DNA of 64,000 bases from an uncultured Commensalibacter sp. (GCA_945266285.1 CALYOP010000007.1:83308-147307); one strand, 5' to 3'. Shown: positions 9,149 through 19,110, counted from the first letter of the stretch. Translations and numbers: made by a program. Notes: a model not told the origin generated them from the letters alone.

Positions 9149-10984
9149 TTATTTTTTATCCTGTTGCGCTTGTATAGCCCACATATTGGCATACAAACCT
9201 TCTTTTTCAAGAAGGGTTTTATGATTTCCCTGTTCTTTGATCATACCATCAACCATGACTAAAATTCGATCAGAATTGACAATAGTCGATAACCGATGCG
9301 CAATAATCAAAACGGTCCTTCCCATAGACACCATATGTAATGCTTGCTGAATTTCCTGTTCGGTTTGACTATCAAGTGCACTTGTAGCTTCATCCAAAAT
9401 AAGCACTCTTGGATTTTTTAAGATTGCACGCGCAATAGCTACACGCTGTTTTTCGCCTCCAGAAAGTTTTAACCCTCTTTCTCCAACCTTGGTTTGATAA
9501 CCATCGGGTAAGGAAATAATAAAATCATGAATTTGCGCTAATTGAGCTGCTTGATAAATGGCTTCCTTAGATGCCTGTAAATTACCATAAGCAATATTAT
9601 ATTCGATTGTATCATTGAATAGAACGGTATCCTGCGGCACTACGCCTATGGCCCCTCTTAGGTCTTCTTGTCGATAGCTTTGTAAATCATGACCCTCAAT
9701 TAAGATACTTCCCGAAGTAACGTCATAAAATCGGAATAAGAGCCGGCTTAAGGTCGATTTCCCTGCACCTGTAGGACCAACGACAGCGATTTGCTGACCC
9801 GGTTCAGCAATAAAGCTAATACCATGTAATATTTCCCGCTCAGGATTATAAGCAAAATGGACATCCCGAAATTCGATTTTTGCGGGACCAGCTTTGGTCA
9901 GTTGATCTGCCAAAGGTAATGCGTTTTTTTGATCTGGAATTTCTGGAGTTTCCGCCAATAAGGCAAACATATTTTCCAAATCCACAATAGAACGACGTAA
10001 ATTGGAATAGATACTACCCAAGAAATTGAGCGGTTGGTAAAGTTGTATCAAATAAGTATTGATTAATACGAATTTTCCGACTGAAAAAGCACCATTCATA
10101 ATATCTCTTGCAGCCATAAGCATAACGAGCGTCAAAGCAATTGCAATAATAAAGGATTGTCCAAAATTCAGCCCATTTAAACTTAACTGTGTTGTAATCG
10201 AAGCTTTTTCATAACGATGTAAGGCTTCATCATAACGCTTTATTTCGTGCTTTTCGTTACCAAAATATTTGACGGTTTCGTAATTTAAAAGACTATCCAA
10301 AGCTTTGTTATTTGCTTCGTTATTAATGTCATTCATTTTACGGCGGATCTGAATACGCCAAGATGTAAACAGAATCGTAAATAGGAAATAAGCACCAATT
10401 GCTAAACATACCGTCAGGCTATAATACCAATTGTAAAGCTTGGTGATGACTGCAATCACCATAAGCGCTTCAATTAGCGTAGGGATTATATTAAAAATCC
10501 CAATGCGAAAGATAGTTTCCACCCCTTCATTTCCACGCTCTATCGCACGTGTTATTGCTCCAGTTTGACGGTTAAGATGAAATTTGAGCGATAAATGATG
10601 CATATGCTCAAAACAGCGTAATGTGATAATTCGCGTAATCCGACATCGGAGGGGAGCAAATAAGCTATCTTTTAACTCTCCAAAAAAGCTAGAAAGAATA
10701 CGAACACCACCATATGCGATGATTAACCAAAACGGAATCATAGCCATTGCGTGTATTCGGTCTGTGGAAAGCAAATCAACAATTTTGCTATAAAAATACG
10801 GCACACATAATGCCATAACCTTAGCCGTAATCATTGAAATCGTCGCAGCAACCAAACCTATACGCATCTTAGGTTGATTACTCGGCCATAAATAAGACAA
10901 AAGTTCAATAATAGTTGACCATTCGGAACGTTCTGTCCGGTTTTTTGGAAAATCTGAAGATAAAGGTTTTGACATGCGTGTCAT
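9149..10984 (-). CDS. Atm1-type ABC exporter (fused permease-ATPase)
   Basis: This is a 611-residue half-transporter that works as a homodimer in the inner membrane. The N-terminal part holds about six transmembrane helices. It includes the block NNKALDSLLNYETVKYFGNE, a hallmark of the Atm1/HMT1/ABCB7 group that exports glutathione-linked sulfur or metal species. The C-terminal ATPase has Walker A (GPTGAGKST), Q-loop (GVVPQDTVLF), signature (LSGGEKQR), Walker B (VLILDEATSALD) and the switch His (IIAHRLST). Two ATGs (10984 and 10975) are possible starts and neither has a clear ribosome site. It diverges from the Nudix gene. Substrate is inferred from the subfamily; it may support Fe-S or metal homeostasis. 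Confidence 0.92.
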   Translation of the reverse strand: MTRMSKPLSSDFPKNRTERSEWSTIIELLSYLWPSNQPKMRIGLVAATISMITAKVMALCVPYFYSKIVDLLSTDRIHAMAMIPFWLIIAYGGVRILSSFFGELKDSLFAPLRCRITRIITLRCFEHMHHLSLKFHLNRQTGAITRAIERGNEGVETIFRIGIFNIIPTLIEALMVIAVITKLYNWYYSLTVCLAIGAYFLFTILFTSWRIQIRRKMNDINNEANNKALDSLLNYETVKYFGNEKHEIKRYDEALHRYEKASITTQLSLNGLNFGQSFIIAIALTLVMLMAARDIMNGAFSVGKFVLINTYLIQLYQPLNFLGSIYSNLRRSIVDLENMFALLAETPEIPDQKNALPLADQLTKAGPAKIEFRDVHFAYNPEREILHGISFIAEPGQQIAVVGPTGAGKSTLSRLLFRFYDVTSGSILIEGHDLQSYRQEDLRGAIGVVPQDTVLFNDTIEYNIAYGNLQASKEAIYQAAQLAQIHDFIISLPDGYQTKVGERGLKLSGGEKQRVAIARAILKNPRVLILDEATSALDSQTEQEIQQALHMVSMGRTVLIIAHRLSTIVNSDRILVMVDGMIKEQGNHKTLLEKEGLYANMWAIQAQQDKK

Positions 10985-11075
10985 ACGTTATAAAAAATTA
11001 GCATTGAAAAACAACAATTGTTAATATTGAACCTTATAAACTATTTGCCTTAAATCAAATCGAAATGACTATAAT

Positions 11076-11963
11076 ATGATTGATTTTGGCCTTCACATAG
11101 CAGTAAGAGCTTTTATGAACCTGACCGATCCTAAAGTATTATTACGTCACATACAAAATTGTAATTCTGCACAACTTCCTGGTAAATATCACCCTTTCCG
11201 AATTAAAAATAAAATTGTTGGTTGGATTAGTCCGGATATGCTTCCTGTTTTGGAAGATGCCGGGGTTATTCGTGATAAAGATCACTTTGTTACATTAGAT
11301 GTTTCGACATCCCTGCAGGATCTGGGAGAACGGTTAATCAAAAATAAAGCAGTTCAGTCAATGAATGAATTATTTGATGTTTATCCATCTCCACATGAAA
11401 AACCAATTGGACAGATTGATCGTTCGGTTCTTCCTTTATTAGGTTTTATTGGAACTGGAGTTCATTTAAATGGTCTTGTTAAAAAAAGTGATGGAATCTA
11501 TCTATGGGTTGGAAAGCGTTCACCAAATAAACGCCTGGATCCTGGAAAGCTAGATCATATTGTAGCTGGCGGAATTCCCGCAGGATTGGATCACCGAAAA
11601 GCCCTGTTTAAAGAAGCAGAAGAAGAAGCAAGTATTCCAGAAAATCTGATCGAACAGGCACAATATGTCAGCATGATTACCTATTCAATGCAACGTTCTG
11701 AAGGTCTGCGTCGTGATGTATTATATTGCTACGATTTATGGTTGCCCGAAGATTTCCTTCCAACCCCTAATGATGGTGAAGTTGTTGAATTTCGCCTAAT
11801 GAAGTTACAGGATATCTTTGAAAGAGTCTGTTTGACTGATGATGTCAAATTTAATGTCAATTTAGTACTAATTGATTTGTTTTTACGCCAAGGGCTCATC
11901 CCCAAACATTCACCACTTAATCAACAATTAAAGCTGGGTCTAAGAGGAAAATTATTCCCATAA
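11076..11963 (+). CDS. Nudix hydrolase of the DUF4743/Tnr3-like group
   Basis: This is a 295-residue protein with an N-terminal DUF4743-like region (residues 15-125) and a C-terminal Nudix fold. The Nudix box is degenerate: GGIPAGLDHRKALFKEAEEEASI keeps the EAxEE metal-binding acids but has Lys for the usual Arg. This form resembles the Nudix domain of fungal Tnr3 and yeast YJR142W, reported to hydrolyse damaged thiamine diphosphate analogues. That function is only inferred. The start is uncertain: ATG 11076 has no ribosome site, while ATG 11115 (MNLTDPKVLLRHI) follows TAAGAG. It lies divergent from the Atm1-type exporter and upstream of oligopeptidase B. Confidence 0.82.
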   Translation: MIDFGLHIAVRAFMNLTDPKVLLRHIQNCNSAQLPGKYHPFRIKNKIVGWISPDMLPVLEDAGVIRDKDHFVTLDVSTSLQDLGERLIKNKAVQSMNELFDVYPSPHEKPIGQIDRSVLPLLGFIGTGVHLNGLVKKSDGIYLWVGKRSPNKRLDPGKLDHIVAGGIPAGLDHRKALFKEAEEEASIPENLIEQAQYVSMITYSMQRSEGLRRDVLYCYDLWLPEDFLPTPNDGEVVEFRLMKLQDIFERVCLTDDVKFNVNLVLIDLFLRQGLIPKHSPLNQQLKLGLRGKLFP

Positions 11964-12093
11964 TGATGATCGGTAACGTCAAAGTAAAATAGCGTTTCCG
12001 CTTTTAATATAATTTTCTTACATCGTGTATCGCTGCTAATCCGTTCATTCTCGGTAATATTGAATTCATCTTACACATCATAGGATTTCGAAC

Positions 12094-14196
12094 ATGACTA
12101 TCACCCCTCCTATCCCATTGAAAAAACCAAAACAAATAGAACAATTCGGTCATATTCGAATCGATAATTATGCTTGGATGAAAGATGAAAATTGGCAAAA
12201 GGTTCTTCACGATCCATCATTGCTTCAATCCGATATTGCCGAATATTTAAAAGCGGAAAATCAATATACCGAAGCAATGATGAATGGGACTAAAGCGTTA
12301 CAAAATGATTTATTTGAAGCGATGAAAAGTCGCTTAGCTCCAGAAGATAGTAGCCCTCCACAAGAAGATGGAACTTGGCTTTATGCGTCACGTTTTGAGA
12401 AAGACCTGCAATATCGCATTTATTTTCGGATATCACGCGAAACCAATAAAGAAGAAATATTATTGGATATTAATGCTCGTGCAAGACAGTTTGATTACTA
12501 TCAACTCGGTGCAATCGAACATAGTCCAGATCACCGTTTGTTAGCCTATGCTGAAGATACACAAGGTTCTGAAATATGGCGTATCAGTATTAAAGACTTA
12601 GCTACAGGAAAGATTCTCCCACAATATATTTCAGATTGTAATGGTGATTTTACCTTTTCGGGTGATAGTCAATACCTATTCTGGGTTTATAGAGATGAAA
12701 ACGGACGACCTACAAAAATATACCGCAGAAATATTGCAACTGGGCAAGATAAACTCGTTTATCTAGAACAAAATCCTGGTTTTTTTCTTTCGATACAACG
12801 AAGCTTGTCCAATAATTGGCTTTATATAACGGCCAAAGATCATGATACCAGCGAAATCTGGGTTATACCTGCTGCACAACCGACCTTATATCCCATATGT
12901 ATAACCAAACGCGAAAAAGGTGTGATTTATGAGGTTACCGATTGGGATAATCATTTTATTATAAAAACGAATATTGATCGATCCTGTAATTTTAAATTAA
13001 TGCGTGTTGCTATTCCCAGCGTTGATGCACTTACCAAACAGCCCGGTATTTTAAATCGCGAACGCTGGCAAGAATGGATACCATATGATTCTGAAACTTA
13101 TCTTATAGAAATGATTGCGTATCAGAATTATCTGGTTCGATTAGAACGCAACAATGTAAATACGCGAATACAAATTATAGATAAACAAGGAAAAGTTCAG
13201 CTGGTTACCGGTGATGAAGAATCTTATGTTATTTCTTTAGATAGCATTCTTGATCCTGAAACAGATTGGCTTTATTACAGTTATCAATCGCCGACCACCC
13301 CTCGTCAATGGTGGAAATACCATATGAAAACAGGCGAAAAAAAGCTTATTAAAGCGCAACAGATACCCTCTGGTCACGACCCCGATCAATTTTGTACGAA
13401 ACGACTTTTGGCACCAGCATCAGATGGTCAATTAATCCCTATCACGGTTACCTATCATAAAGATACACCACTAGATGGTTCATCCCCCTTATTGCTTTAT
13501 GGTTATGGTTCTTATGGGCATGCAATTGATCCAAATTTTTCAATTATTAATCTAAATTACCTCAAACGGGGTTGGATTTATGCAATTGCACATATCCGAG
13601 GAGGTTCTGAAAAAGGATGGAACTGGTTTTTGTCAGGACGTAAGTTTGAAAAAATCAACAGCTTTATGGATTTTATCGAATGCGCAGAATATCTGCTAAG
13701 CCATCAATATACCCGCGCGGGTCGAATTGTCGCTGATGGACGTTCAGCAGGTGGCATGGTTATGGGGGCAATTACAAATATGCGTCCTGATCTTTTTGCC
13801 GCTATCATTGCTGTGGTACCATTTGTTGACGTCCTGAATACGATGTCAGATGAGACTTTACCATTAACTCCCCCTGAATGGCCTGAATGGGGAAATCCAA
13901 TCCAGGACATGCTGGCCTATACTTATATCGCTTCTTATTCTCCTTATGATAATATTGCGAAAAAAGCTTATCCAGCCATATTAGCTGTTGGTGGCCTTAC
14001 GGATCCGCGTGTCACCTATTGGGAACCCGCAAAATGGATTGCTAAATTACGTGAAAATAACTTTTCACGAAAACCGCAACTATTAAAAATTAATATGGAT
14101 TCTGGTCATGCTGGAACAGCTGGGCGATTTGATTCGTTAAAAGAGGCAGCTTTTATTCAAGCATTCGCTTGTTGGGCTATTGAAACTAACTTTTGA
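12094..14196 (+). CDS. ptrB: Oligopeptidase B (S9A serine peptidase)
   Basis: This 700-residue prolyl-oligopeptidase-family enzyme cleaves short peptides, typically after basic residues. The N-terminal third and middle form the seven-bladed propeller, starting with the family opening PIPLKKPKQIEQFGHIRIDNYAWM. The C-terminal alpha/beta-hydrolase holds YGYGSYG, AHIRGGSEKGWNWF, the nucleophile motif DGRSAGGMVMGA, the Asp in GGLTDPRVTYWEPAKW and the His in DSGHAGTAGRFD. The catalytic triad is complete. AGGA lies eight bases before the ATG. No signal peptide is seen, so it is cytosolic. The permease gene follows after about 30 bp, possibly co-transcribed. Confidence 0.93.
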   Translation: MTITPPIPLKKPKQIEQFGHIRIDNYAWMKDENWQKVLHDPSLLQSDIAEYLKAENQYTEAMMNGTKALQNDLFEAMKSRLAPEDSSPPQEDGTWLYASRFEKDLQYRIYFRISRETNKEEILLDINARARQFDYYQLGAIEHSPDHRLLAYAEDTQGSEIWRISIKDLATGKILPQYISDCNGDFTFSGDSQYLFWVYRDENGRPTKIYRRNIATGQDKLVYLEQNPGFFLSIQRSLSNNWLYITAKDHDTSEIWVIPAAQPTLYPICITKREKGVIYEVTDWDNHFIIKTNIDRSCNFKLMRVAIPSVDALTKQPGILNRERWQEWIPYDSETYLIEMIAYQNYLVRLERNNVNTRIQIIDKQGKVQLVTGDEESYVISLDSILDPETDWLYYSYQSPTTPRQWWKYHMKTGEKKLIKAQQIPSGHDPDQFCTKRLLAPASDGQLIPITVTYHKDTPLDGSSPLLLYGYGSYGHAIDPNFSIINLNYLKRGWIYAIAHIRGGSEKGWNWFLSGRKFEKINSFMDFIECAEYLLSHQYTRAGRIVADGRSAGGMVMGAITNMRPDLFAAIIAVVPFVDVLNTMSDETLPLTPPEWPEWGNPIQDMLAYTYIASYSPYDNIAKKAYPAILAVGGLTDPRVTYWEPAKWIAKLRENNFSRKPQLLKINMDSGHAGTAGRFDSLKEAAFIQAFACWAIETNF

Positions 14197-14229
14197 ACTT
14201 AACGATTCCTTACATTTGTGAAATACAGC

Positions 14230-15342
14230 ATGTCTGATCAAATACAGAAAACCCCCCTTCCTTCTCGTCAGTTTAGCTTGACAGAACGTATCCATAATCA
14301 ACGTATCGCACAGATATGTCTTTCCATTATTTTATTGTTATTCGGCCTTTATACCATCAAGGCATTTTTAATCGCCTTGTTATGGGGCCTGATTTTTGCC
14401 ATTGCAAGCTGGCCGCTTTATTTAAAGATTCGTCGTAAATGGCCACTGCAAAAATATAGTTTTTTATTACCCTTACTTTTTTCGTTCATTATTGTGCTTG
14501 TCTTCATGTTGCCCCTTAGCATTATTGTGGCCGAAGCCAGTAAGGATTTTGAGGTTCTATTAAACTGGGTTACACAAGCCAGTCATTCTGGATTGCCTCC
14601 GCCTGACTGGTTGCAAAATATCCCTTTTGAAAAAGATAAAGTTATTCATTGGTGGGACCAAAATTTATCAAATCCAGAATCAGCCTCTGCATTATTATCG
14701 AACTTGCAATTAAAACATGGGATTTACTTAACCCAAAAAATTGGTTCTCAGCTTCTACATCGTGGAATTCTGTTTATCTTTTCGATTTTAACGTTATTTT
14801 TCTTATTCAAGGATGGCGACAGTTTTATCGAACAATGTCTTAGAGGATCACGCCGTCTATTTGGCAAACAAGGTGAAAATATCGCACAACAGATGATTGC
14901 TTCCGTTCATGGAACACTTTCTGGATTGGTGCTTGTAGGATTAGGCCAAGGGTTTCTTTTGGGTATTCTCTACACTATTTGTGGAACTCCACATGCCGCT
15001 ATGTTTGGTTTATTTACGGCTATAGCTGCAATGATTCCTTTTTGTCCCATTATAGCAATTGGAATTGTAACGCTGGTTACTTTAACTCAAGTTTCATCAA
15101 TAGCCGCACTCGTAATCTTGGTTGTTGGTGCTATTGTTGTATTTGTTGCCGATCATTTTATTCGTCCAGCCTTAATTGGTGGATCAACTGAATTACCCTT
15201 TATCTGGGTATTAGTAAGTATTTTAGGCGGCGTTGAAACATGGGGAATTATTGGTCTATTTATAGGACCAGCCATTATGTCAGCTATTATTATGTTATGG
15301 AATAATTGGACAAAAAATCCGAAATTCAGTAACGAATCTTAA
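14230..15342 (+). CDS. AI-2E/PerM family permease
   Basis: This is a membrane protein of about 370 residues in the AI-2E transporter (PerM/TqsA) family. Hydrophobic segments fill residues 30-115 and 180-360. Family signatures include the ILTLFFLFKDGD block before a short amphipathic linker, and GTLSGLVLVGLGQGFLLGILYTICG, GLFTAIAAMIPF and FVADHFIRPALIGGS. The substrate cannot be told from sequence. Known relatives include autoinducer-2 exporters and Na+/H+ antiporters. The ORF track starts at a GTG (14218); the ATG at 14230 (MSDQIQKTP) is preferred. The gene ends just before the convergent tRNA-Pro. Confidence 0.88.
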   Translation: MSDQIQKTPLPSRQFSLTERIHNQRIAQICLSIILLLFGLYTIKAFLIALLWGLIFAIASWPLYLKIRRKWPLQKYSFLLPLLFSFIIVLVFMLPLSIIVAEASKDFEVLLNWVTQASHSGLPPPDWLQNIPFEKDKVIHWWDQNLSNPESASALLSNLQLKHGIYLTQKIGSQLLHRGILFIFSILTLFFLFKDGDSFIEQCLRGSRRLFGKQGENIAQQMIASVHGTLSGLVLVGLGQGFLLGILYTICGTPHAAMFGLFTAIAAMIPFCPIIAIGIVTLVTLTQVSSIAALVILVVGAIVVFVADHFIRPALIGGSTELPFIWVLVSILGGVETWGIIGLFIGPAIMSAIIMLWNNWTKNPKFSNES

Positions 15343-15350
15343 ATTCGATA

Positions 15351-15424
15351 TCGGGCAGGCGGGATTCGAACCCACGACCCCCAGTCCCCCAGACTGATGC
15401 GCTACCAGGCTGCGCTACTGCCCG
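15351..15424 (-). tRNA. tRNA-Pro (GGG anticodon)
   Basis: The minus strand folds into a full cloverleaf. The acceptor stem is CGGGCAG/CTGCCCG with discriminator A. The D-arm is AGCGCAGCCTGGTAGCGC and the T-arm contains GGTTCGAATCC. The anticodon stem TCAGT/ACTGG encloses a loop with anticodon GGG, which reads CCC. The 3' CCA is not encoded. Confidence 0.97.
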
Positions 15425-15440
15425 TTTTTCGGATAAAGAG

Positions 15441-15469
15441 GCTATAGCAGCCTATTACTTAATGATCAA
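15441..15469 (-). promoter_or_regulatory. Candidate sigma-70 promoter of tRNA-Pro
   Basis: On the minus strand TTGATC (15464-15469) and TATAGC (15441-15446) are 17 bp apart. This would place the transcript start about ten bases before the tRNA 5' end. Confidence 0.55.
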
Positions 15470-15475
15470 CAAAAA

Positions 15476-16060
15476 TTAAGAAGAAACCAGCAATTTTCTT
15501 AGTTCTTGCAATTCCGATAAAATCGTTTGCAAAGATTCAGTCAGAAAAACCGTTTTTTTCTGTAATCTCTCAAGTTCTGAACAATTATCACCTATATTCA
15601 AAACGTTATTGTCATCGAGTTTTGCTACAGATTCCGAAGATTCTGATTCTTGAGCAACTGATTGTTCATCTGCTGCTACACTAGTTTTTGCAGGTTTCGG
15701 CTCTTCAAATCTTGAGGCATCCTCTTCTAATAAACGCTGAACGCCTCTAATCGTATAGCCTTCAACATATAACAAATTCGATATATGTTTAAGAATAGCA
15801 ATGTCTTCGCTACGATAATAACGCCGTCCGCCACTACGTTTAACAGGTTGCACTTGTGGGAAACGTGTTTCCCAAAAACGCAAGACATGTTGCGGAACAT
15901 GAATTTCATCCGCAACTTCACTGATTGTTCTAAACGCATTCGGCGCTTTTTTTACTGCTCCATCTTCAGAACCTATAAAATCGTCAAGATTATCATCCAT
16001 AATCGAATCATCTTGAGATTCCAATTGGTTAGAAGCATTTGGCGATTTTATATCTGACAT
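15476..16060 (-). CDS. MerR-family transcriptional regulator
   Basis: This is a 194-residue protein with a MerR-type DNA-binding domain at about residues 43-112: [48 protein letters not shown]. An acidic 40-residue N-terminal tail precedes it. After the helix-turn-helix comes a low-complexity linker and a short C-terminal coiled coil ([29 protein letters not shown]) likely to mediate dimerisation. It has no metal- or drug-binding domain. Its ATG shares one base with the ihfA stop (TAATG), so the two are translationally coupled. This ihfA-merR pairing recurs in alphaproteobacteria. The target genes are unknown. Confidence 0.88.
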   Translation of the reverse strand: MSDIKSPNASNQLESQDDSIMDDNLDDFIGSEDGAVKKAPNAFRTISEVADEIHVPQHVLRFWETRFPQVQPVKRSGGRRYYRSEDIAILKHISNLLYVEGYTIRGVQRLLEEDASRFEEPKPAKTSVAADEQSVAQESESSESVAKLDDNNVLNIGDNCSELERLQKKTVFLTESLQTILSELQELRKLLVSS

Positions 16061-16377
16061 TATTTAGCCTTTATGGAAGACTTCCGGTTCATGGTTTTGT
16101 TAATACGCTGTTTTAACATTTGACTCGGTCGAAAAGCAAGTACAAGCCTTGGTTCAATTACAACCTCTTTTCCTGTTTTAGGATTCCTGCCAATACGACT
16201 ACCTTTTCTACGAACAGAAAAAGTTCCAAAACCGCTAATCTTAACCGTTTCTTTATTTTCCAACGTATGGACAATTTTTCCTATAACTTCTTCAAGCAAG
16301 GCAGCAGATTCACTGCGTGATAACCCTACTTGGCTATATAATTTTTCCGTTAAACCGGCACGCGTTAAAGTTTGCAT
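16060..16377 (-). CDS. ihfA: Integration host factor alpha subunit
   Basis: IHF alpha pairs with IHF beta to bend DNA in transcription, replication and recombination. The 105-residue sequence has the HU/IHF fold with [49 protein letters not shown] and the arm [23 protein letters not shown]. The basic C-terminal tail ([13 protein letters not shown]) is slightly longer than in E. coli. It sits downstream of fabH with a 142-bp gap that may hold its own promoter, and overlaps merR by one base. Confidence 0.94.
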   Translation of the reverse strand: MQTLTRAGLTEKLYSQVGLSRSESAALLEEVIGKIVHTLENKETVKISGFGTFSVRRKGSRIGRNPKTGKEVVIEPRLVLAFRPSQMLKQRINKTMNRKSSIKAK

Positions 16378-16519
16378 ATAAAATAATCACAATATTTTAG
16401 AGTTTTTAATTATTAGGTTAGCATTACCAAGGTTTTAATAAATGCTTCTAACTCTTTTATCTTAAAAGATTTTTCAAAACCAACTTTTTTCACTAAAATG
16501 TTTGTGAACTGGAAAAAAT

Positions 16520-17485
16520 TTACAAGCGGAATATTGAAGAACCCCAGCTTAATCCACCACCAAGTGCTTCAATAACAACCAAATCTCCTAATTGGATACG
16601 ACCATCTCTTATGGCCTCATTCATCGCTAATGGTATCGAAGCAGCCGAAGTATTAGCATGACGATCAACCGTTACAACGACTTGATTAGCCGGAAGATTT
16701 AATTTTTTACCCATACCATTAATAATCCGAAGATTTGCTTGATGTGGCACCAACCAATCAATGTCCTCATGACTGAGATTATGAGCACTTAAGGCTTCTT
16801 CAACAGTTTCAGAAAGTTTGGTTACGGCATGACGGAAAACTTCTTTTCCATTCATTCGTAAAAAACACCCCTCATTACCTATAGATGGAATGCCTTCAAC
16901 AAATAATAAATCGCTATATTGCCCATCCGTATGCAGATGAACACTTAATACCCCATTTCCGTCATCTTGATCATGCGCAGTCATTAGGACAGCACCGGCA
17001 CCATCACCAAAAAGAACACAAGTCCGCCGATCATTCCAATCCATAATGCGAGAATAAACTTCGCTACCGATTAGCAATATATTCTTGGCCTGTCCCATCT
17101 GAATAAAATTATTGGCAACTGACAAAGCAAATACAAAACCTGCACAAGCTGAAGAAACATCGAAAGCAAATGCTTTTTCGATTCCCAATTCACGTTGAAC
17201 CATAACGGCTGTTGAAGGGAAAACTTTATCAGGAGTACAAGTTGCAACGATAATCGCGTCGACTTCATTGGCGGAAATTTTAGCATATTCCAAAGCCTGC
17301 TTTGCAGCTTGAACCGCCATGAAAGTACAACTTTCTTTTTCATTCGCAATATGACGTTGACAAATTCCCGTTCGTTCACGAATCCATGCGTCAGAAGTTT
17401 CCACTTGCAACGAGAGCTCGTCATTGGTGACAACACGTTCAGGCAGATAACCACCAAATCCAATGAAACGTGAGCGACGTTGCAT
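16520..17485 (-). CDS. fabH: 3-oxoacyl-ACP synthase III
   Basis: FabH (KAS III) condenses acetyl-CoA with malonyl-ACP to start fatty-acid synthesis. The 321-residue thiolase-fold protein carries the catalytic triad: Cys in SSACAGF (about 112), His in WLVPHQANLRI and Asn in DRHANTSAASIPLA. It also has the N-terminal GFGGYLPERVVTNDEL and the C-terminal EALGGGLSWGSSIFRL. AGGAT precedes the ATG. It follows plsX by 41 bp in the conserved order rpmF-plsX-fabH, so fatty-acid and phospholipid initiation are transcribed together. Confidence 0.97.
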   Translation of the reverse strand: MQRRSRFIGFGGYLPERVVTNDELSLQVETSDAWIRERTGICQRHIANEKESCTFMAVQAAKQALEYAKISANEVDAIIVATCTPDKVFPSTAVMVQRELGIEKAFAFDVSSACAGFVFALSVANNFIQMGQAKNILLIGSEVYSRIMDWNDRRTCVLFGDGAGAVLMTAHDQDDGNGVLSVHLHTDGQYSDLLFVEGIPSIGNEGCFLRMNGKEVFRHAVTKLSETVEEALSAHNLSHEDIDWLVPHQANLRIINGMGKKLNLPANQVVVTVDRHANTSAASIPLAMNEAIRDGRIQLGDLVVIEALGGGLSWGSSIFRL

Positions 17486-17526
17486 GATATATCCTATTCA
17501 ATACTCAAATTAAAAATTATGGTGAT

Positions 17527-18600
17527 CTATTTATTTTTGGTCATATTAGAGATGTGATCTAAGTCAACCTGTGACAAGCCCTTCAGGATTTCATCATAGA
17601 AACCGTGTTGGATCATATCCATAGCGACATCAATCGCATAAGCAAAACTTTCGGCGTCTGCACCGCCATGCGATTTGACGACTACTCCATTTAAACCAAC
17701 AAAAACAGCCCCATTATAGCGTCCAGGATCAAGCCATTCCCGCATACGTTCCAGACCAGGCCGCACGAGAAGGTAACCTAATTTACCGCGTAATCCAGAA
17801 CTATAGACCTGTTTCAAAAGGTGAAAAACTAATCGAAATGCGCCCTCACCTGTTTTTAAAGCGACATTTCCGGTAAATCCATCCGTCACAACGACATCAG
17901 TCGTCCCGGCGGTTATGTCATAACCTTCGATAAAACCATAAAACTGTTTTGAAAGCGGACTTTGTTTTAATATATCAGAAGCTTGACGCAGTCGTTCGTC
18001 GCCTTTTAGCTCTTCTGAACCAACATTAAGCAAACCTATTGATGGGTTTGGTAATCCTAATACTGCTTTTGCAAAGGCATGACCCATTATAGCAAATTCG
18101 ACAAGGTTTCTGGAATCACAGGCAACATTAGCCCCAAGATCCAGCATAATAATGTCACCTTTGGCGGTCGGACTAATCGCAGCCATAGCCGGTCTAGTAA
18201 TGCCTGGCATGGTTTTTACGATGATCTTCGCCAATGCCAACATGGCACCGCTATTTCCAGCAGAAATAACCCCTTTAGCCTCTTTACGCGAAACGCTTTC
18301 CATAGCCATGCGTAAAGAAGAATCACGCAGTTTTAAAGCAGCCGTTGGCTTCATATCCATAGGAACATAAATTTCGGTATGTCTTATGGTACAAATTGCT
18401 GCTGCGCGGGGATGTTTATCTAAAAGAGGCTTGATTTTACTGTTATCACCAATCAGTAAAATTTTTGCTTGTGGGTGTCTTAATGCCGTAATATCCAGAC
18501 CTTTGATAACAATGTCGGGCGCCTTATCGCCTCCCATTGCATCAACAACAAGGTCATAATTATCGGATTGTGATATAGAATTATTTACTGTTTCACTCAT
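17527..18600 (-). CDS. plsX: Phosphate acyltransferase PlsX
   Basis: PlsX converts acyl-ACP to acyl-phosphate, the donor for glycerol-3-phosphate acylation by PlsY. The 357-residue protein has the family opening LVVDAMGGDKAPDIVIKGLD and continues with GVISAGNSGAMLALAKI, LDLGANVAC, LLNVGSEELKGD, VVTDGFTGNVALKTGEGAF and GLNGVVVKSHGGADAESF. It is a peripheral membrane enzyme by family. The order rpmF-plsX-fabH is conserved across proteobacteria. The C-terminus is a little longer than in E. coli. Confidence 0.97.
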   Translation of the reverse strand: MSETVNNSISQSDNYDLVVDAMGGDKAPDIVIKGLDITALRHPQAKILLIGDNSKIKPLLDKHPRAAAICTIRHTEIYVPMDMKPTAALKLRDSSLRMAMESVSRKEAKGVISAGNSGAMLALAKIIVKTMPGITRPAMAAISPTAKGDIIMLDLGANVACDSRNLVEFAIMGHAFAKAVLGLPNPSIGLLNVGSEELKGDERLRQASDILKQSPLSKQFYGFIEGYDITAGTTDVVVTDGFTGNVALKTGEGAFRLVFHLLKQVYSSGLRGKLGYLLVRPGLERMREWLDPGRYNGAVFVGLNGVVVKSHGGADAESFAYAIDVAMDMIQHGFYDEILKGLSQVDLDHISNMTKNK

Positions 18601-18713
18601 AGAACCCGTTTTAACCTGTAAAGAGATCTGACAGCCATCATTTCAGCATTTAAACAAAGAAAATTTAAGTCACAAAAACTTTTTCAATTCTCTTCACAGG
18701 AAGCCCCTATATT

Positions 18714-18914
18714 CTAGATGCGAACAGAGACTTTCAGTGCTTTTTCAGCTACGACTTCGCGTCCATCATAATGTCCGCAATGACTGCATACGTGATGGGG
18801 ACGTTTAAGTTCACCACAATTTGCACATTCTGCATAAGCCTCGCTCCGCAAGGCATGATGACTACGCCGCATACCACGACGGGACGGCGATGTTTTTCTC
18901 TTAGGAACAGCCAT
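18714..18914 (-). CDS. rpmF: 50S ribosomal protein L32
   Basis: L32 is a 66-residue large-subunit protein. It opens with [22 protein letters not shown], typical of the family. It has two Cys pairs, CANC and CSHC, forming a zinc ribbon. AGGAGAG lies just before the ATG. It heads the plsX-fabH cluster, downstream of the DUF177 gene after about 196 bp. Confidence 0.97.
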   Translation of the reverse strand: MAVPKRKTSPSRRGMRRSHHALRSEAYAECANCGELKRPHHVCSHCGHYDGREVVAEKALKVSVRI

Positions 18915-18970
18915 AGGTCTCTCCTGATTTTCCTAAAGACTGGTACAGCAGCAAGCTGCCTTTCCATACA

Positions 18971-19011
18971 ATCTGTTAAAATATTAAATTAAGGCGTGCT
19001 TATTAACAGAT
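18971..19011. promoter_or_regulatory. Inverted repeat between DUF177 and rpmF
   Basis: ATCTGTTAA (18971-18979) is inverted as TTAACAGAT (19003-19011) across 23 nt. A further TCTGTTAAAAT copy lies near 19035. The gap between DUF177 and rpmF (18915-19110) holds no gene. The repeat could be a terminator stem or a regulatory site in the rpmF leader. Confidence 0.3.
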
Positions 19012-19110
19012 AGTTTTCTTAAAGGCAAGCAAACTCTGTTAAAATTCTCAATAATCCCCTGTTTAATGGAAGGTAATTAAATCAAAGTGCATAGATTTGT
19101 CAATTAATTC

